DNA of 23,365 bases from the NCBI GenBank assembly GCA_045541305.1, contig JAZQIV010000094.1, positions 1 through 23,365 on the forward strand. The letters run 5' to 3'. Made by a program: the position numbers and the translations under genes. Below the pieces are notes generated by a model, which did no database searches, was not told the origin of the DNA, and was given only the letters and a program-made list of their open reading frames with translations. This stretch comes from RGIG3009 sp045541305 (GTDB lineage Bacteria > Bacillota > Clostridia > Oscillospirales > Acutalibacteraceae). Below are positions 1 through 5,583 of this stretch, in pieces (the stretch's first letter is position 1; each line of letters begins with the position of its first letter).

Positions 1-96
1 ACTCTTGATATACAATCGGTGTATCGGCGGGTTACCCGTGATTTTAATGAAGAAGCATCCGCGCTGTCGTTGGTGCTGCCTGTCGTGAAAGGATGA
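1..96 (+). CDS. 3' end of an unidentified gene (partial)
   Basis: A frame open from the first base encodes 31 residues ending in LVLPVVKG and stops at TGA 94-96. The stop overlaps an ATG at 93 in the ATGA arrangement, and a ribosome site (AAAGGA, 88-93) for the next gene lies inside its last codons, so it is probably the preceding member of the lgt-folD operon. The fragment is too short to name: no motif is recognisable, and the start lies outside the window. It could be a chance open frame, but the tight coupling to lgt argues for a real gene. Confidence 0.5.
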   Translation, partial: TLDIQSVYRRVTRDFNEEASALSLVLPVVKG

Positions 97-98
97 GG

Positions 99-1049
99 AT
101 GATGGATTCGTACGTTTCGTTTCCGAAATTGGGATGGACGATCCCGCTCAATGAAGAGATCGTATCGTTCCCGTTTTTTAAAACCGAGATCAGCATTAGA
201 TGGTATGGACTGCTGATTGCGATCGGGTTTTTGCTGGCAGTTGTGTATGCCATGCGCAATTATAAACGGTTCGAGTTGAAAAAGGACCCTATGATCGACG
301 TGGTGCTGGTGTGCACCATTATGGCGTTTATCGGGGCGCGGTTGTATTACGTGCTGTTTTCGTCGGAGCACCGTGCACAGTATTTTGAAAATCCGTTGTC
401 GATCTTAGAGGTTTGGAACGGCGGTCTTGCTATCTACGGCGGTGTGATCGGCGCGTTTGTGACGGCGATCTGGATGTGCCCGTTGCGCAAGGTGGATACG
501 TTGCGCATGTTTGATATTGCATCGATTGGGTTCTTTATCGGGCAAGCGATCGGCAGATGGGGTAACTTTTTCAACCAGGAAGCGTTTGGCGGCAACACCG
601 ATTTGCCGTGGGGTATGACGGGCAGTTGGATCTCCAGTACGGCGAACCCGACGAGCGGGTTTGATCACACGTTGCCGGTGCATCCGACGTTTTTGTACGA
701 ATCGCTGTGGTGCGCGCTCGGGTTTTTGTTGTTACATATCGTGTCCCGTAAAGCGTATCGCTTTAAAGGACAGTTATTTGCACTGTATGTGATGTGGTAC
801 GGCACGGGGCGGTTCTTTATTGAATTGCTGCGCACCGACAGCTTGTATTTCTTTACGATGAAAGTATCGTGTCTGGTGGCGGTGCTGTCGGTCATTGGCG
901 GTGCGGTGATGTATTTCGTGTTCAAAAACCTGGAAAACCGTTCGGCCAAAACCTTGATCGAGGATGCACCCACCATTCCGCTTGCCGAACCGCAAGAGGA
1001 GACAGCTGCTGAACCTGTGGAGGAGGATACCGATGGCGAACAAAATTGA
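99..1049 (+). CDS. lgt: Prolipoprotein diacylglyceryl transferase
   Basis: Lgt transfers diacylglycerol from phosphatidylglycerol to the lipobox cysteine of prolipoproteins at the outer face of the cytoplasmic membrane, the first step of lipoprotein maturation. The product has about seven hydrophobic segments and the family signature RWGNFFNQEAFG near residues 152-163, preceded by the GGLAIYGGVIGA segment and followed by HPTFLYES. ATG codons occur in frame at 93, 99 and 102; AAAGGA at 88-93 is well spaced for 99 or 102 but not for 93. The protein (316 aa) is somewhat longer than many Lgt proteins because of a polar, glutamate-rich tail (about the last 35 residues) that would face the cytoplasm or outside without a membrane role. 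Its last 17 bases overlap the start of folD, so the two genes are translationally linked. Confidence 0.96.
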   Translation: MMDSYVSFPKLGWTIPLNEEIVSFPFFKTEISIRWYGLLIAIGFLLAVVYAMRNYKRFELKKDPMIDVVLVCTIMAFIGARLYYVLFSSEHRAQYFENPLSILEVWNGGLAIYGGVIGAFVTAIWMCPLRKVDTLRMFDIASIGFFIGQAIGRWGNFFNQEAFGGNTDLPWGMTGSWISSTANPTSGFDHTLPVHPTFLYESLWCALGFLLLHIVSRKAYRFKGQLFALYVMWYGTGRFFIELLRTDSLYFFTMKVSCLVAVLSVIGGAVMYFVFKNLENRSAKTLIEDAPTIPLAEPQEETAAEPVEEDTDGEQN

Positions 1050-1881
1050 CGGCAAAGCGATCTCCGCCGCTGTGCGCCAAGATTTGGCGAAAGAGGTTGA
1101 ACAACTGAAAGCATGCGGCATCACACCGGGACTGGCGGTTATCATCGTGGGGGATGACCCGGCTTCGCGCGTGTACGTGAACAATAAGAAAAAAGGATGT
1201 GCCGAGATCGGCGTGTATTCGGAAGAGATTGCGTTGCCTGCCGATACCACGCAGGAGGAGCTGCTTGCGCACATTGAAAAGCTGAATGCCCGCGAGGATA
1301 TCGATGGTGTTTTGTGCCAGCTGCCGCTGCCGTCGCACTTGGACGACAAGGCGGTGATCGCGGCGATCGCACCGCACAAGGATGTGGATGCGTTCCATGC
1401 CGCAAACGTGGGGCATATCATGATCGGCGATTTTTCGTTTTTGCCGTGCACACCTGCGGGCGTGATGGAGCTGCTGCATCGCAGCGGTATTTCGGTGGAA
1501 GGAAAAGAGTGCGTGGTGATCGGGCGCAGTAACATTGTGGGAAAACCGATGGCGATGCTGCTGCTGCATGAGAATGCCACCGTGACGATCTGCCATTCCC
1601 GCACCCGCCATTTGGCGGATGTTTGTCGCCGCGCGGACGTGCTGGTGGCGGCGGTCGGCAAAGCGAATTTTGTGACGCCGGATATGGTGAAGCCCGGTGC
1701 CGCAGTGATCGACGTGGGCATGAACCGCAACGCCGAAGGGCGGCTGTGCGGTGATGTGGATCCCGCGGTAGATGAGGTGGCGGGATACCTGACACCTGTG
1801 CCGGGTGGTGTGGGCCCCATGACGATTGCCATGCTACTGAAAAACACGGTGACTGCCGCCAAAAAACGCGCCGAAAAATAA
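1033..1881 (+). CDS. folD: Methylenetetrahydrofolate dehydrogenase / cyclohydrolase
   Basis: FolD is the bifunctional cytosolic enzyme that interconverts 5,10-methylene-, methenyl- and 10-formyl-tetrahydrofolate, feeding one-carbon units to purine, thymidylate and formyl-Met synthesis. The 282-residue product has the catalytic Tyr48 and Lys52 in VYVNNKKKGC, matching Y50/K54 of the E. coli enzyme. It also has the QLPLP segment, the PCTPAGVMELL block, the nucleotide-binding GRSNIVGKPMA loop and the C-terminal PVPGGVGPMTIAML signature. The ATG at 1033 is chosen because GAGGAGG (about 1019-1026) precedes it and because it begins the conserved N-terminus; a longer in-frame start at 964 would run far into lgt. 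It ends at TAA 1879-1881, followed by a weak A/T hairpin. Confidence 0.97.
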   Translation: MANKIDGKAISAAVRQDLAKEVEQLKACGITPGLAVIIVGDDPASRVYVNNKKKGCAEIGVYSEEIALPADTTQEELLAHIEKLNAREDIDGVLCQLPLPSHLDDKAVIAAIAPHKDVDAFHAANVGHIMIGDFSFLPCTPAGVMELLHRSGISVEGKECVVIGRSNIVGKPMAMLLLHENATVTICHSRTRHLADVCRRADVLVAAVGKANFVTPDMVKPGAAVIDVGMNRNAEGRLCGDVDPAVDEVAGYLTPVPGGVGPMTIAMLLKNTVTAAKKRAEK

Positions 1882-1887
1882 CCGAAC

Positions 1888-1913
1888 AAAAAACGAACAA
1901 ATTTTCGTTTTTT
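1888..1913 (+). terminator. Possible weak terminator after folD
   Basis: A 10-bp inverted repeat (1888-1897 with 1904-1913, 6-base loop) ends in a run of six T residues. The stem has only two G-C pairs (AAAAAACGAA / TTCGTTTTTT), so it would be a poor intrinsic terminator by sequence. It sits right after folD and just before the next promoter, where a terminator would be expected. Confidence 0.35.
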
Positions 1914-1915
1914 AG

Positions 1916-1944
1916 TTGACAAAGCGAAAAAAGGATGCTACAAT
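1916..1944 (+). promoter_or_regulatory. Sigma-A promoter for the small membrane protein gene
   Basis: A consensus -35 TTGACA (1916-1921) and a near-consensus -10 TACAAT (1939-1944) are separated by exactly 17 bases. The start of transcription is expected near 1951, about 50 bases ahead of the ATG at 2002. No other gene start lies close, so this promoter serves the 2002-2352 gene. Confidence 0.85.
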
Positions 1945-1954
1945 ACCATTGAAA

Positions 1955-1981
1955 GAAACATTTGTTCGCGTTTTGCGAACA
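1955..1981 (+). promoter_or_regulatory. Candidate operator or 5'-UTR hairpin with GTTCG/CGAAC half-sites
   Basis: Just downstream of the -10 lies a perfect 7-bp inverted repeat TGTTCGC (1963-1969) / GCGAACA (1975-1981) with a 5-base loop. Overlapping it, bases 1955-1968 match 11 of 14 positions of the Gram-positive LexA (SOS) box CGAACATATGTTCG, with a perfect right half GTTCG and a degraded left half. Position near the expected transcription start suits a repressor site, but the identity of any binder is a guess; it may simply be a stabilising RNA hairpin. Confidence 0.35.
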
Positions 1982-2001
1982 GCAAAAAAGGAGTTTTCGC
2001 A

Positions 2002-2352
2002 ATGGTATTCAGCGTAATCGCAGCGGCTGTTTTTGCAACGGCCGGTTTGTATATGATCACGGCGGCGAAGTTCACGGTGACGCGGCGCATGGCGTGGATT
2101 CCGTTGTCCATGGCGGCAATGGAGCTGGCAATGTGCGGCATTTTGGCGATGGGGGAATATCCGATCCTGACCGTCATTTTGATGGCGTGTCGCGCCACGG
2201 TGCTGACCTGCTGTTCCGTTTCCATGAAGCGGGATGCCGCAATGGCACGCAACCGTCGTCGTCGCCGTGAGGTGTGGCGCCGTGTGGCGTATGACATGGC
2301 GGCCGAGGTGCAGGCACGGCCGGTGCTGCATGAAGTGAAACGCTGCGCGTAA
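2002..2352 (+). CDS. Small predicted three-helix membrane protein, unknown function
   Basis: I do not recognise this 116-residue protein. It has three hydrophobic stretches (about residues 3-20, 31-50 and 53-73) rich in Ala, Met and Ile, followed by a basic segment of consecutive arginines around residues 85-93 and a polar tail, so the C-terminus is predicted to lie in the cytoplasm. No enzymatic motif is visible. The ATG at 2002 is preceded by AAAGGAG (1987-1993) with an 8-base spacer. The gene is a complete single-gene unit: consensus promoter upstream, strong terminator downstream. Its independence from both the folate/lipoprotein operon and the permease suggests regulated expression of its own. 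It could be a small regulatory membrane protein, but nothing in the sequence fixes a role. Confidence 0.75.
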   Translation: MVFSVIAAAVFATAGLYMITAAKFTVTRRMAWIPLSMAAMELAMCGILAMGEYPILTVILMACRATVLTCCSVSMKRDAAMARNRRRRREVWRRVAYDMAAEVQARPVLHEVKRCA

Positions 2353-2365
2353 TAAGAGAACTTGG

Positions 2366-2395
2366 AAACGCCCGATGTGAAATCGGGCGTTTTTT
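2366..2395 (+). terminator. Intrinsic terminator
   Basis: An 11-bp perfect stem (2366-2376 with 2382-2392, core CGCCCGAT / ATCGGGCG) with a 5-base loop runs into a T tract ending at 2395. It closes the small membrane protein unit; its end abuts the -35 box of the next promoter. Confidence 0.92.
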
Positions 2396-2396
2396 C

Positions 2397-2425
2397 TTGA
2401 TTTTTTTGCGAAAACTATATATACT
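2397..2425 (+). promoter_or_regulatory. Sigma-A promoter for the AEC permease
   Basis: The -35 TTGATT (2397-2402) and -10 TATACT (2420-2425) are separated by 17 bases. Transcription would begin near 2432, which shows that the ATG at 2432 would be at the very 5' end of the message and supports use of the downstream GTG at 2453. Confidence 0.75.
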
Positions 2426-2452
2426 GGTGGCATGCTTTTTGGAGGCGATGTT

Positions 2453-3376
2453 GTGATACAAAATTTTATCACCGTTGGCGGGCAGGTGCTGATCCTGTTC
2501 GTACTGGTGCTGATCGGTTATATTTTGGGCAAAACCAACGTCATGACGGAAAAAGGTGGTAAGGTGTGTTCCGATTTGGCGTTGCTTTTGGCAACGCCGT
2601 GTGTGATTATCACGTCGCTGCAACGGGAATACAGCCCCGAAATTTTACGAAATCTGTTGATCGCGCTGTTAGCAGCGTTCGGGATGCATGCAGTCGCCAT
2701 TGCGGTGGCACACGTGGTGTATCGAAAGGATAATGCCACCTCGCGGGTATATCGTGCCTCGGCGGTGATGTCCAACGCCGGGTTCATGGGTCTGCCGCTG
2801 CAGCAGGCGGTGTTGGGCGATCAAGGCGTGTTGTACGGCGCGGCTTATGTGGTGGCCATGACCACCACGCTGTGGAGCTACGGCGTGATTTTGATGGACA
2901 AACGCGAGCGGAAGATATCGATCAAACGGATGCTGTTCACGCCCGGGTTGATCGGTGTTGTGATCGGGCTATTGTTGTTTGTTTGCCGTATTACGTTGCC
3001 GGATCTGATCGGTACACCGGTGCGGCATCTGGCGGCGCTTAACACGCCGCTCCCGATGCTGTTTGCCGGGTATTATTTGTCGCGAATAGACATTGGCAAG
3101 GCATTGCGGTCGCGCGCCATGTACGGTGGTGTTTTGATGCGGTTGGTCGTGGTGCCGGTTATCTGCATTGCAGTGATCTATCTGTGCGGTGCACGCGGAA
3201 CGTTGCTTGCCTCGATGGCGATTGCGGCAACAGCTCCTACGGCAGTTTCGGTGGCCATGTTTGCCGATCGGTACGGGCAGGATGCCGAAACGGCGGTGAA
3301 TTTGGTAGCACTCGGCACGTTGTTTTCTGTGGTGACCATGCCGTTGATTGTTGCCGCCGTTCAGTTGGTGGCGTAA
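2453..3376 (+). CDS. AEC (auxin efflux carrier) family permease
   Basis: The product (307 aa from the GTG) is a polytopic membrane protein with about ten hydrophobic segments in two halves, the layout of the AEC family, whose bacterial members carry malate, malonate or other small organic acids. Supporting features are the N-terminal VLIGYILGK region, the LLLATPCVIITSL helix and the central SNAGFMGLPLQQAVLG segment, the typical broken-helix region of this family. The substrate cannot be read from the sequence. The GTG at 2453 is preferred: GGAGG at 2441-2445 lies 7 bases before it, whereas the ATG at 2432 has that site inside its own codons and falls on the predicted transcription start. It forms a one-gene unit between its promoter and a 14-bp stem terminator. 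Confidence 0.88.
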   Translation: MIQNFITVGGQVLILFVLVLIGYILGKTNVMTEKGGKVCSDLALLLATPCVIITSLQREYSPEILRNLLIALLAAFGMHAVAIAVAHVVYRKDNATSRVYRASAVMSNAGFMGLPLQQAVLGDQGVLYGAAYVVAMTTTLWSYGVILMDKRERKISIKRMLFTPGLIGVVIGLLLFVCRITLPDLIGTPVRHLAALNTPLPMLFAGYYLSRIDIGKALRSRAMYGGVLMRLVVVPVICIAVIYLCGARGTLLASMAIAATAPTAVSVAMFADRYGQDAETAVNLVALGTLFSVVTMPLIVAAVQLVA

Positions 3377-3402
3377 CCAAGGCCTTTCTAAATATTGTGT
3401 TG

Positions 3403-3438
3403 AAGTGGTGCTTATTTTTGGAATAAGCACCACTTTTT
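3403..3438 (+). terminator. Intrinsic terminator after the AEC permease
   Basis: A 14-bp perfect stem (3403-3416 with 3422-3435, containing AGTGGTGC / GCACCACT) with a 5-base loop is followed by a short T run to 3438. It separates the permease from the dcw promoter. The AAGTGGTG in its 5' arm is the same word that forms the MraZ-type repeats about 110 bases downstream. Confidence 0.92.
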
Positions 3439-3476
3439 GTATGCCAAAAAAAGTCTTGTAAATTCGCATTTTCGGG

Positions 3477-3505
3477 TTGATTTTTTGGGGCAAAGGGAGT
3501 ATAAT
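3477..3505 (+). promoter_or_regulatory. Main dcw promoter upstream of mraZ
   Basis: The -35 TTGATT (3477-3482), a 17-base spacer and a perfect -10 TATAAT (3500-3505) form a strong sigma-A promoter. The start is expected near 3512, giving a leader of about 85 bases before mraZ. No other comparably good promoter was noticed ahead of the genes from mraZ to ftsQ. Confidence 0.88.
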
Positions 3506-3514
3506 ATAGTCATC

Positions 3515-3540
3515 GTGGTGCGAAGTGGTGCAAAGTGGTG
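3515..3540 (+). promoter_or_regulatory. MraZ-type operator: three GTGGTG direct repeats
   Basis: GTGGTG occurs at 3515-3520, 3525-3530 and 3535-3540 with an exact 10-bp period; the second and third copies extend to AAGTGGTG. MraZ proteins are known to bind arrays of short G-rich direct repeats with about 10-bp spacing in front of their own operon (TGGGA-type in E. coli, AAAGTG-type in mycoplasmas), one repeat per subunit of the ring. The array starts at the expected transcription start, so bound MraZ would block initiation. Confidence 0.8.
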
Positions 3541-3541
3541 A

Positions 3542-3571
3542 GTTTCCACATTTTCCACAGAGTTTTCCACA
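3542..3571 (+). promoter_or_regulatory. Triple TTTCCAC repeat, DnaA-box-like
   Basis: Three 9-mers lie between the MraZ repeats and the mraZ ribosome site: GTTTCCACA (3542-3550), TTTTCCACA (3551-3559) and TTTTCCACA (3563-3571). The last two match the DnaA box TTATCCACA at eight of nine positions, the first at seven. Read on the other strand they give GTGGAAA words, which could instead be inverted MraZ-like sites, and their CCAC cores can pair in RNA with the GUGG cores of the preceding repeats. Which of these matters is not decided by sequence. Confidence 0.4.
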
Positions 3572-3596
3572 ATCTCACGAAAAGGAGGAATACAGG

Positions 3597-4016
3597 ATGC
3601 TGTACGGACGGTTTCGCCATACGGTCGATGCCAAAGGCCGTATGTTTGTGCCGGCAAAGCTGCGCGATAAGCTCGGCGGAACGTTCATTGCTGCTGCGGT
3701 GATGGATCATTGTATCTGCCTGTATTCCATGGAAGAGTGGGAGAATCTGCAGGAAGGTTTGGCGCAAAAGCCGATGACGCAGGCGCGCAAACTGCAGCGG
3801 TACTTATCAGCCAACGCCGAGGACGTGCAGGTGGACGCACAAGGACGTATTTTGTTGCCGAAGCACCTGCTTGCGTATGCGCGGCTGGAAAAAGAGGCGC
3901 TGGTGATCGGCGCCGGCAACCGTGCCGAGGTTTGGAACCCGGCGGCGTATGAAGCGGATGTTGAAAGCATGACTTCGGAAGACGTTGAGGCGGAATTCGC
4001 CGAGCTGGGCTTCTGA
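3597..4016 (+). CDS. mraZ: Transcriptional regulator MraZ
   Basis: MraZ is a DNA-binding protein of the AbrB/SpoVT fold that forms rings and controls the dcw operon, usually repressing it. The 139-residue product contains the two tandem half-domains, each marked by its signature: DAKGR with VPAKLRDKL near the N-terminus and DAQGR with LPKHLLAYA in the second half. The ATG at 3597 is preceded by AAAGGAGG (about 3580-3587); an in-frame upstream start at 3525 would include the operator and is unlikely. It is the first gene of the dcw operon, sits behind an operator of its own expected type, and its stop codon is one base from the rsmH start. Confidence 0.97.
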   Translation: MLYGRFRHTVDAKGRMFVPAKLRDKLGGTFIAAAVMDHCICLYSMEEWENLQEGLAQKPMTQARKLQRYLSANAEDVQVDAQGRILLPKHLLAYARLEKEALVIGAGNRAEVWNPAAYEADVESMTSEDVEAEFAELGF

Positions 4017-4017
4017 T

Positions 4018-4962
4018 ATGGCAGCGATGGAACACAGCGGGTATCACCGACCGGTTTTGCTGGAGGAAACGATCGAAGCGCTGAACGTGTTGCCGAACGG
4101 CATTTACGTGGACGGCACGGCAGGCGGCGGCGGACATTCCCATGCGATCGCTTCGCGGTTGGATGGCGGACGGTTGTTCTCTTTGGACCAGGATCCCGAT
4201 GCCGTTGTACAAGCGAGTGCGCGGCTGGCGGGCTTGCCTGCCACAGTGGTGCGGCGGAATTTCCGATACATGGACGACGTACTGCGTGAGCAGGGGGTCG
4301 ACAAGGTGGATGGCGTGTTGCTGGATATCGGCGTATCCTCGCATCAGCTGGATGAGTCGGAACGCGGGTTTTCGTATCACGCAGATGCACCGCTGGATAT
4401 GCGGATGAGTCAGGAAGGCACGTCTGCGGCGGACCTGGTGCGGGAGTTGTCCGAAACAGAGCTTGCCGATATTTTCTCCCGTTTTGGTGAAGAGAAATTT
4501 TCGCGCAGGATCGCGCAGGCGATCGTGACAGCGCGTATGGCAAATCCGATCACCACAACGCTGCAGTTGGCAGAAATCATTAAAAACGCGGTTCCTGCGG
4601 CGGTACGCCGTGACGGACATCCGGCGCGAAAGGTGTTTCAAGCGTTGCGCATTGCGGTGAACGCCGAGCTGGATTGTTTATCGGATGCGCTGGATATTGC
4701 GTTCGATCGATTGCAGGTGGGAGGCCGCTTGGCGGTGATCACCTTTCATTCGTTGGAAGATCGCATGGTCAAGCAGCGGTTTTTGGAATTTTGCAAAGGG
4801 TGCGAATGCCCGCCGGAATTCCCAGTGTGTGTGTGCGGGCGCACTCCTGCCGGTCGCTTGGTGAGCAAAAAGCCGATCGAAGTCTCCGCCGAGGAGTTGG
4901 CGGAAAACCCCCGCAGCCGCAGCGCAAAGCTGCGTTGTATTGAGAAGTTACACGAACGATAA
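4018..4962 (+). CDS. rsmH: 16S rRNA (cytosine1402-N4)-methyltransferase
   Basis: RsmH (MraW) uses S-adenosylmethionine to methylate N4 of C1402 in the decoding centre of 16S rRNA. The 314-residue product has the SAM-binding loop YVDGTAGGGGHSHAI, the acidic LFSLDQDPDA after the second strand, DGVLLDIGVSSHQLDE, the APLDMRM motif, KVFQALRIAVNAEL and the ITFHSLEDRMVKQRF block, all family hallmarks. The start at 4018 follows the mraZ stop by one base; an in-frame ATG at 4027 is equally compatible with the family N-terminus (HRPVLLEET), and neither has a strong ribosome site, suggesting translational coupling to mraZ. It is the second gene of nearly all Firmicute dcw clusters. Confidence 0.97.
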   Translation: MAAMEHSGYHRPVLLEETIEALNVLPNGIYVDGTAGGGGHSHAIASRLDGGRLFSLDQDPDAVVQASARLAGLPATVVRRNFRYMDDVLREQGVDKVDGVLLDIGVSSHQLDESERGFSYHADAPLDMRMSQEGTSAADLVRELSETELADIFSRFGEEKFSRRIAQAIVTARMANPITTTLQLAEIIKNAVPAAVRRDGHPARKVFQALRIAVNAELDCLSDALDIAFDRLQVGGRLAVITFHSLEDRMVKQRFLEFCKGCECPPEFPVCVCGRTPAGRLVSKKPIEVSAEELAENPRSRSAKLRCIEKLHER

Positions 4963-4983
4963 ACCGGAAAGGAGAGAGTGAAC

Positions 4984-5445
4984 ATGGCATCTTACGGATT
5001 GGAAGCATACGATCTTTCTATGTATGAACCCAAGGCAAAGCTTCGCGCTCTCCCCGGAAAGAAAGCGACCAAGGCCGACAAACGTCGTGCACGGCTGCAA
5101 AAATTGTTGAACACGCTGGCGACGGTGCTGGTTTCCTCCATCGTGCTGGTGGTGATCGCGACCATGATTTCCAGTCAGGTGCGTTTGACCGAAATGAACA
5201 GCGCGATCAGCCAAGCGGAAACGGCGTACAACGAGGCGGTTGGCGAAACAAAACGGTTGGAAAGCGAACTCGCCGCGCAGACCTCCGCACAAAGTGTGGA
5301 AGAATATGCGCAGAGTGTAGGGCTTCGTCAGGTAGAATCCGGCCAGATCGATTATATTACGGTCACCCCGATTGCGCCGAAGGCGGAAGAAAAGGCGGGG
5401 TTCTGGGCAACGATTATGGGCGCCCTCAAGGCGTGGTTGCAATAA
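4984..5445 (+). CDS. ftsL: FtsL-like cell division protein
   Basis: FtsL is a small bitopic protein that pairs with DivIC/FtsB through coiled coils and, with FtsQ/DivIB, activates septal wall synthesis. The 153-residue product has a basic cytoplasmic segment (about 20-40), one membrane helix (about 43-63), and an extracytoplasmic heptad-like coiled coil (about 64-100) followed by the EEYAQSVGLRQVESGQI motif typical of FtsL/DivIC tails. It ends with an amphipathic helix rich in Trp and Ala not usual for the family, and is longer than the B. subtilis protein. A GTG at 4978 is in frame, but AGGAGA at 4970-4975 is spaced 8 bases from the ATG at 4984. Position between rsmH and the class B PBP supports the name; sequence alone cannot exclude a DivIC-like protein. 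Confidence 0.85.
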   Translation: MASYGLEAYDLSMYEPKAKLRALPGKKATKADKRRARLQKLLNTLATVLVSSIVLVVIATMISSQVRLTEMNSAISQAETAYNEAVGETKRLESELAAQTSAQSVEEYAQSVGLRQVESGQIDYITVTPIAPKAEEKAGFWATIMGALKAWLQ

Positions 5446-5454
5446 GTGGGGCGG

Positions 5455-5577
5455 TTCTATAAAGAGGATGCTTCGGCATACTTATAGAAGGAGCCTCGAA
5501 CGGTGAGAGTTGGGATGTTAGCGTCTTGACTCTCTTTTCATTCCATAGCCGATTTTCGGCACGATTCGAGCGAGGTG
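5455..5577 (+). promoter_or_regulatory. Candidate structured RNA leader of the first PBP gene
   Basis: This gap could form several helices. An upstream hairpin pairs 5455-5462 with 5482-5489 and carries an ATGC-TTCG-GCAT tip (5468-5479), a stable UUCG tetraloop. Then CTCGAA (5495-5500) pairs with TTCGAG (5565-5570), enclosing GAGAGT/ACTCTC (5505-5510 / 5529-5534), TGGGATG/CATTCCA (5511-5517 / 5539-5545, one wobble) and GCCGA/TCGGC (5548-5552 / 5556-5560). The second and third of these cross each other, so they are alternatives or a pseudoknot. CCTCG (5494-5498) can alternatively pair with CGAGG (5571-5575), which is part of the PBP ribosome site. No known riboswitch class was recognised. Confidence 0.4.
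5503..5529 (+). CDS. Possible eight-codon leader peptide
   Basis: A GTG at 5503 is preceded by AAGGAG (5488-5493) with a 9-base spacer and opens a frame encoding MRVGMLAS before TGA at 5527-5529. Translation would cover the 5' arms of the alternative helices in this leader. The frame is the same as that of the PBP beginning at 5584, separated from it by only the one TGA. A chance ribosome-site-plus-start combination in 138 bases is possible, so this is a candidate only. Confidence 0.3.
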   Translation: MRVGMLAS

Positions 5578-5583
5578 AACAGG

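Noticed and set aside
774..1922. Open frame of 382 codons on the minus strand opposite lgt and folD
   Set aside because: It lies antisense to two strongly supported enzymes, its translation is Ser/Arg/Pro-rich without motifs, and no ribosome site or promoter fits. It is a by-product of the codon use of the real genes.
5527..5529. TGA read through as a sense codon to extend the PBP N-terminus
   Set aside because: TGA is the normal stop of lgt, mraZ, murE and mraY in this window, and ATG 5584 has its own well-placed ribosome site.
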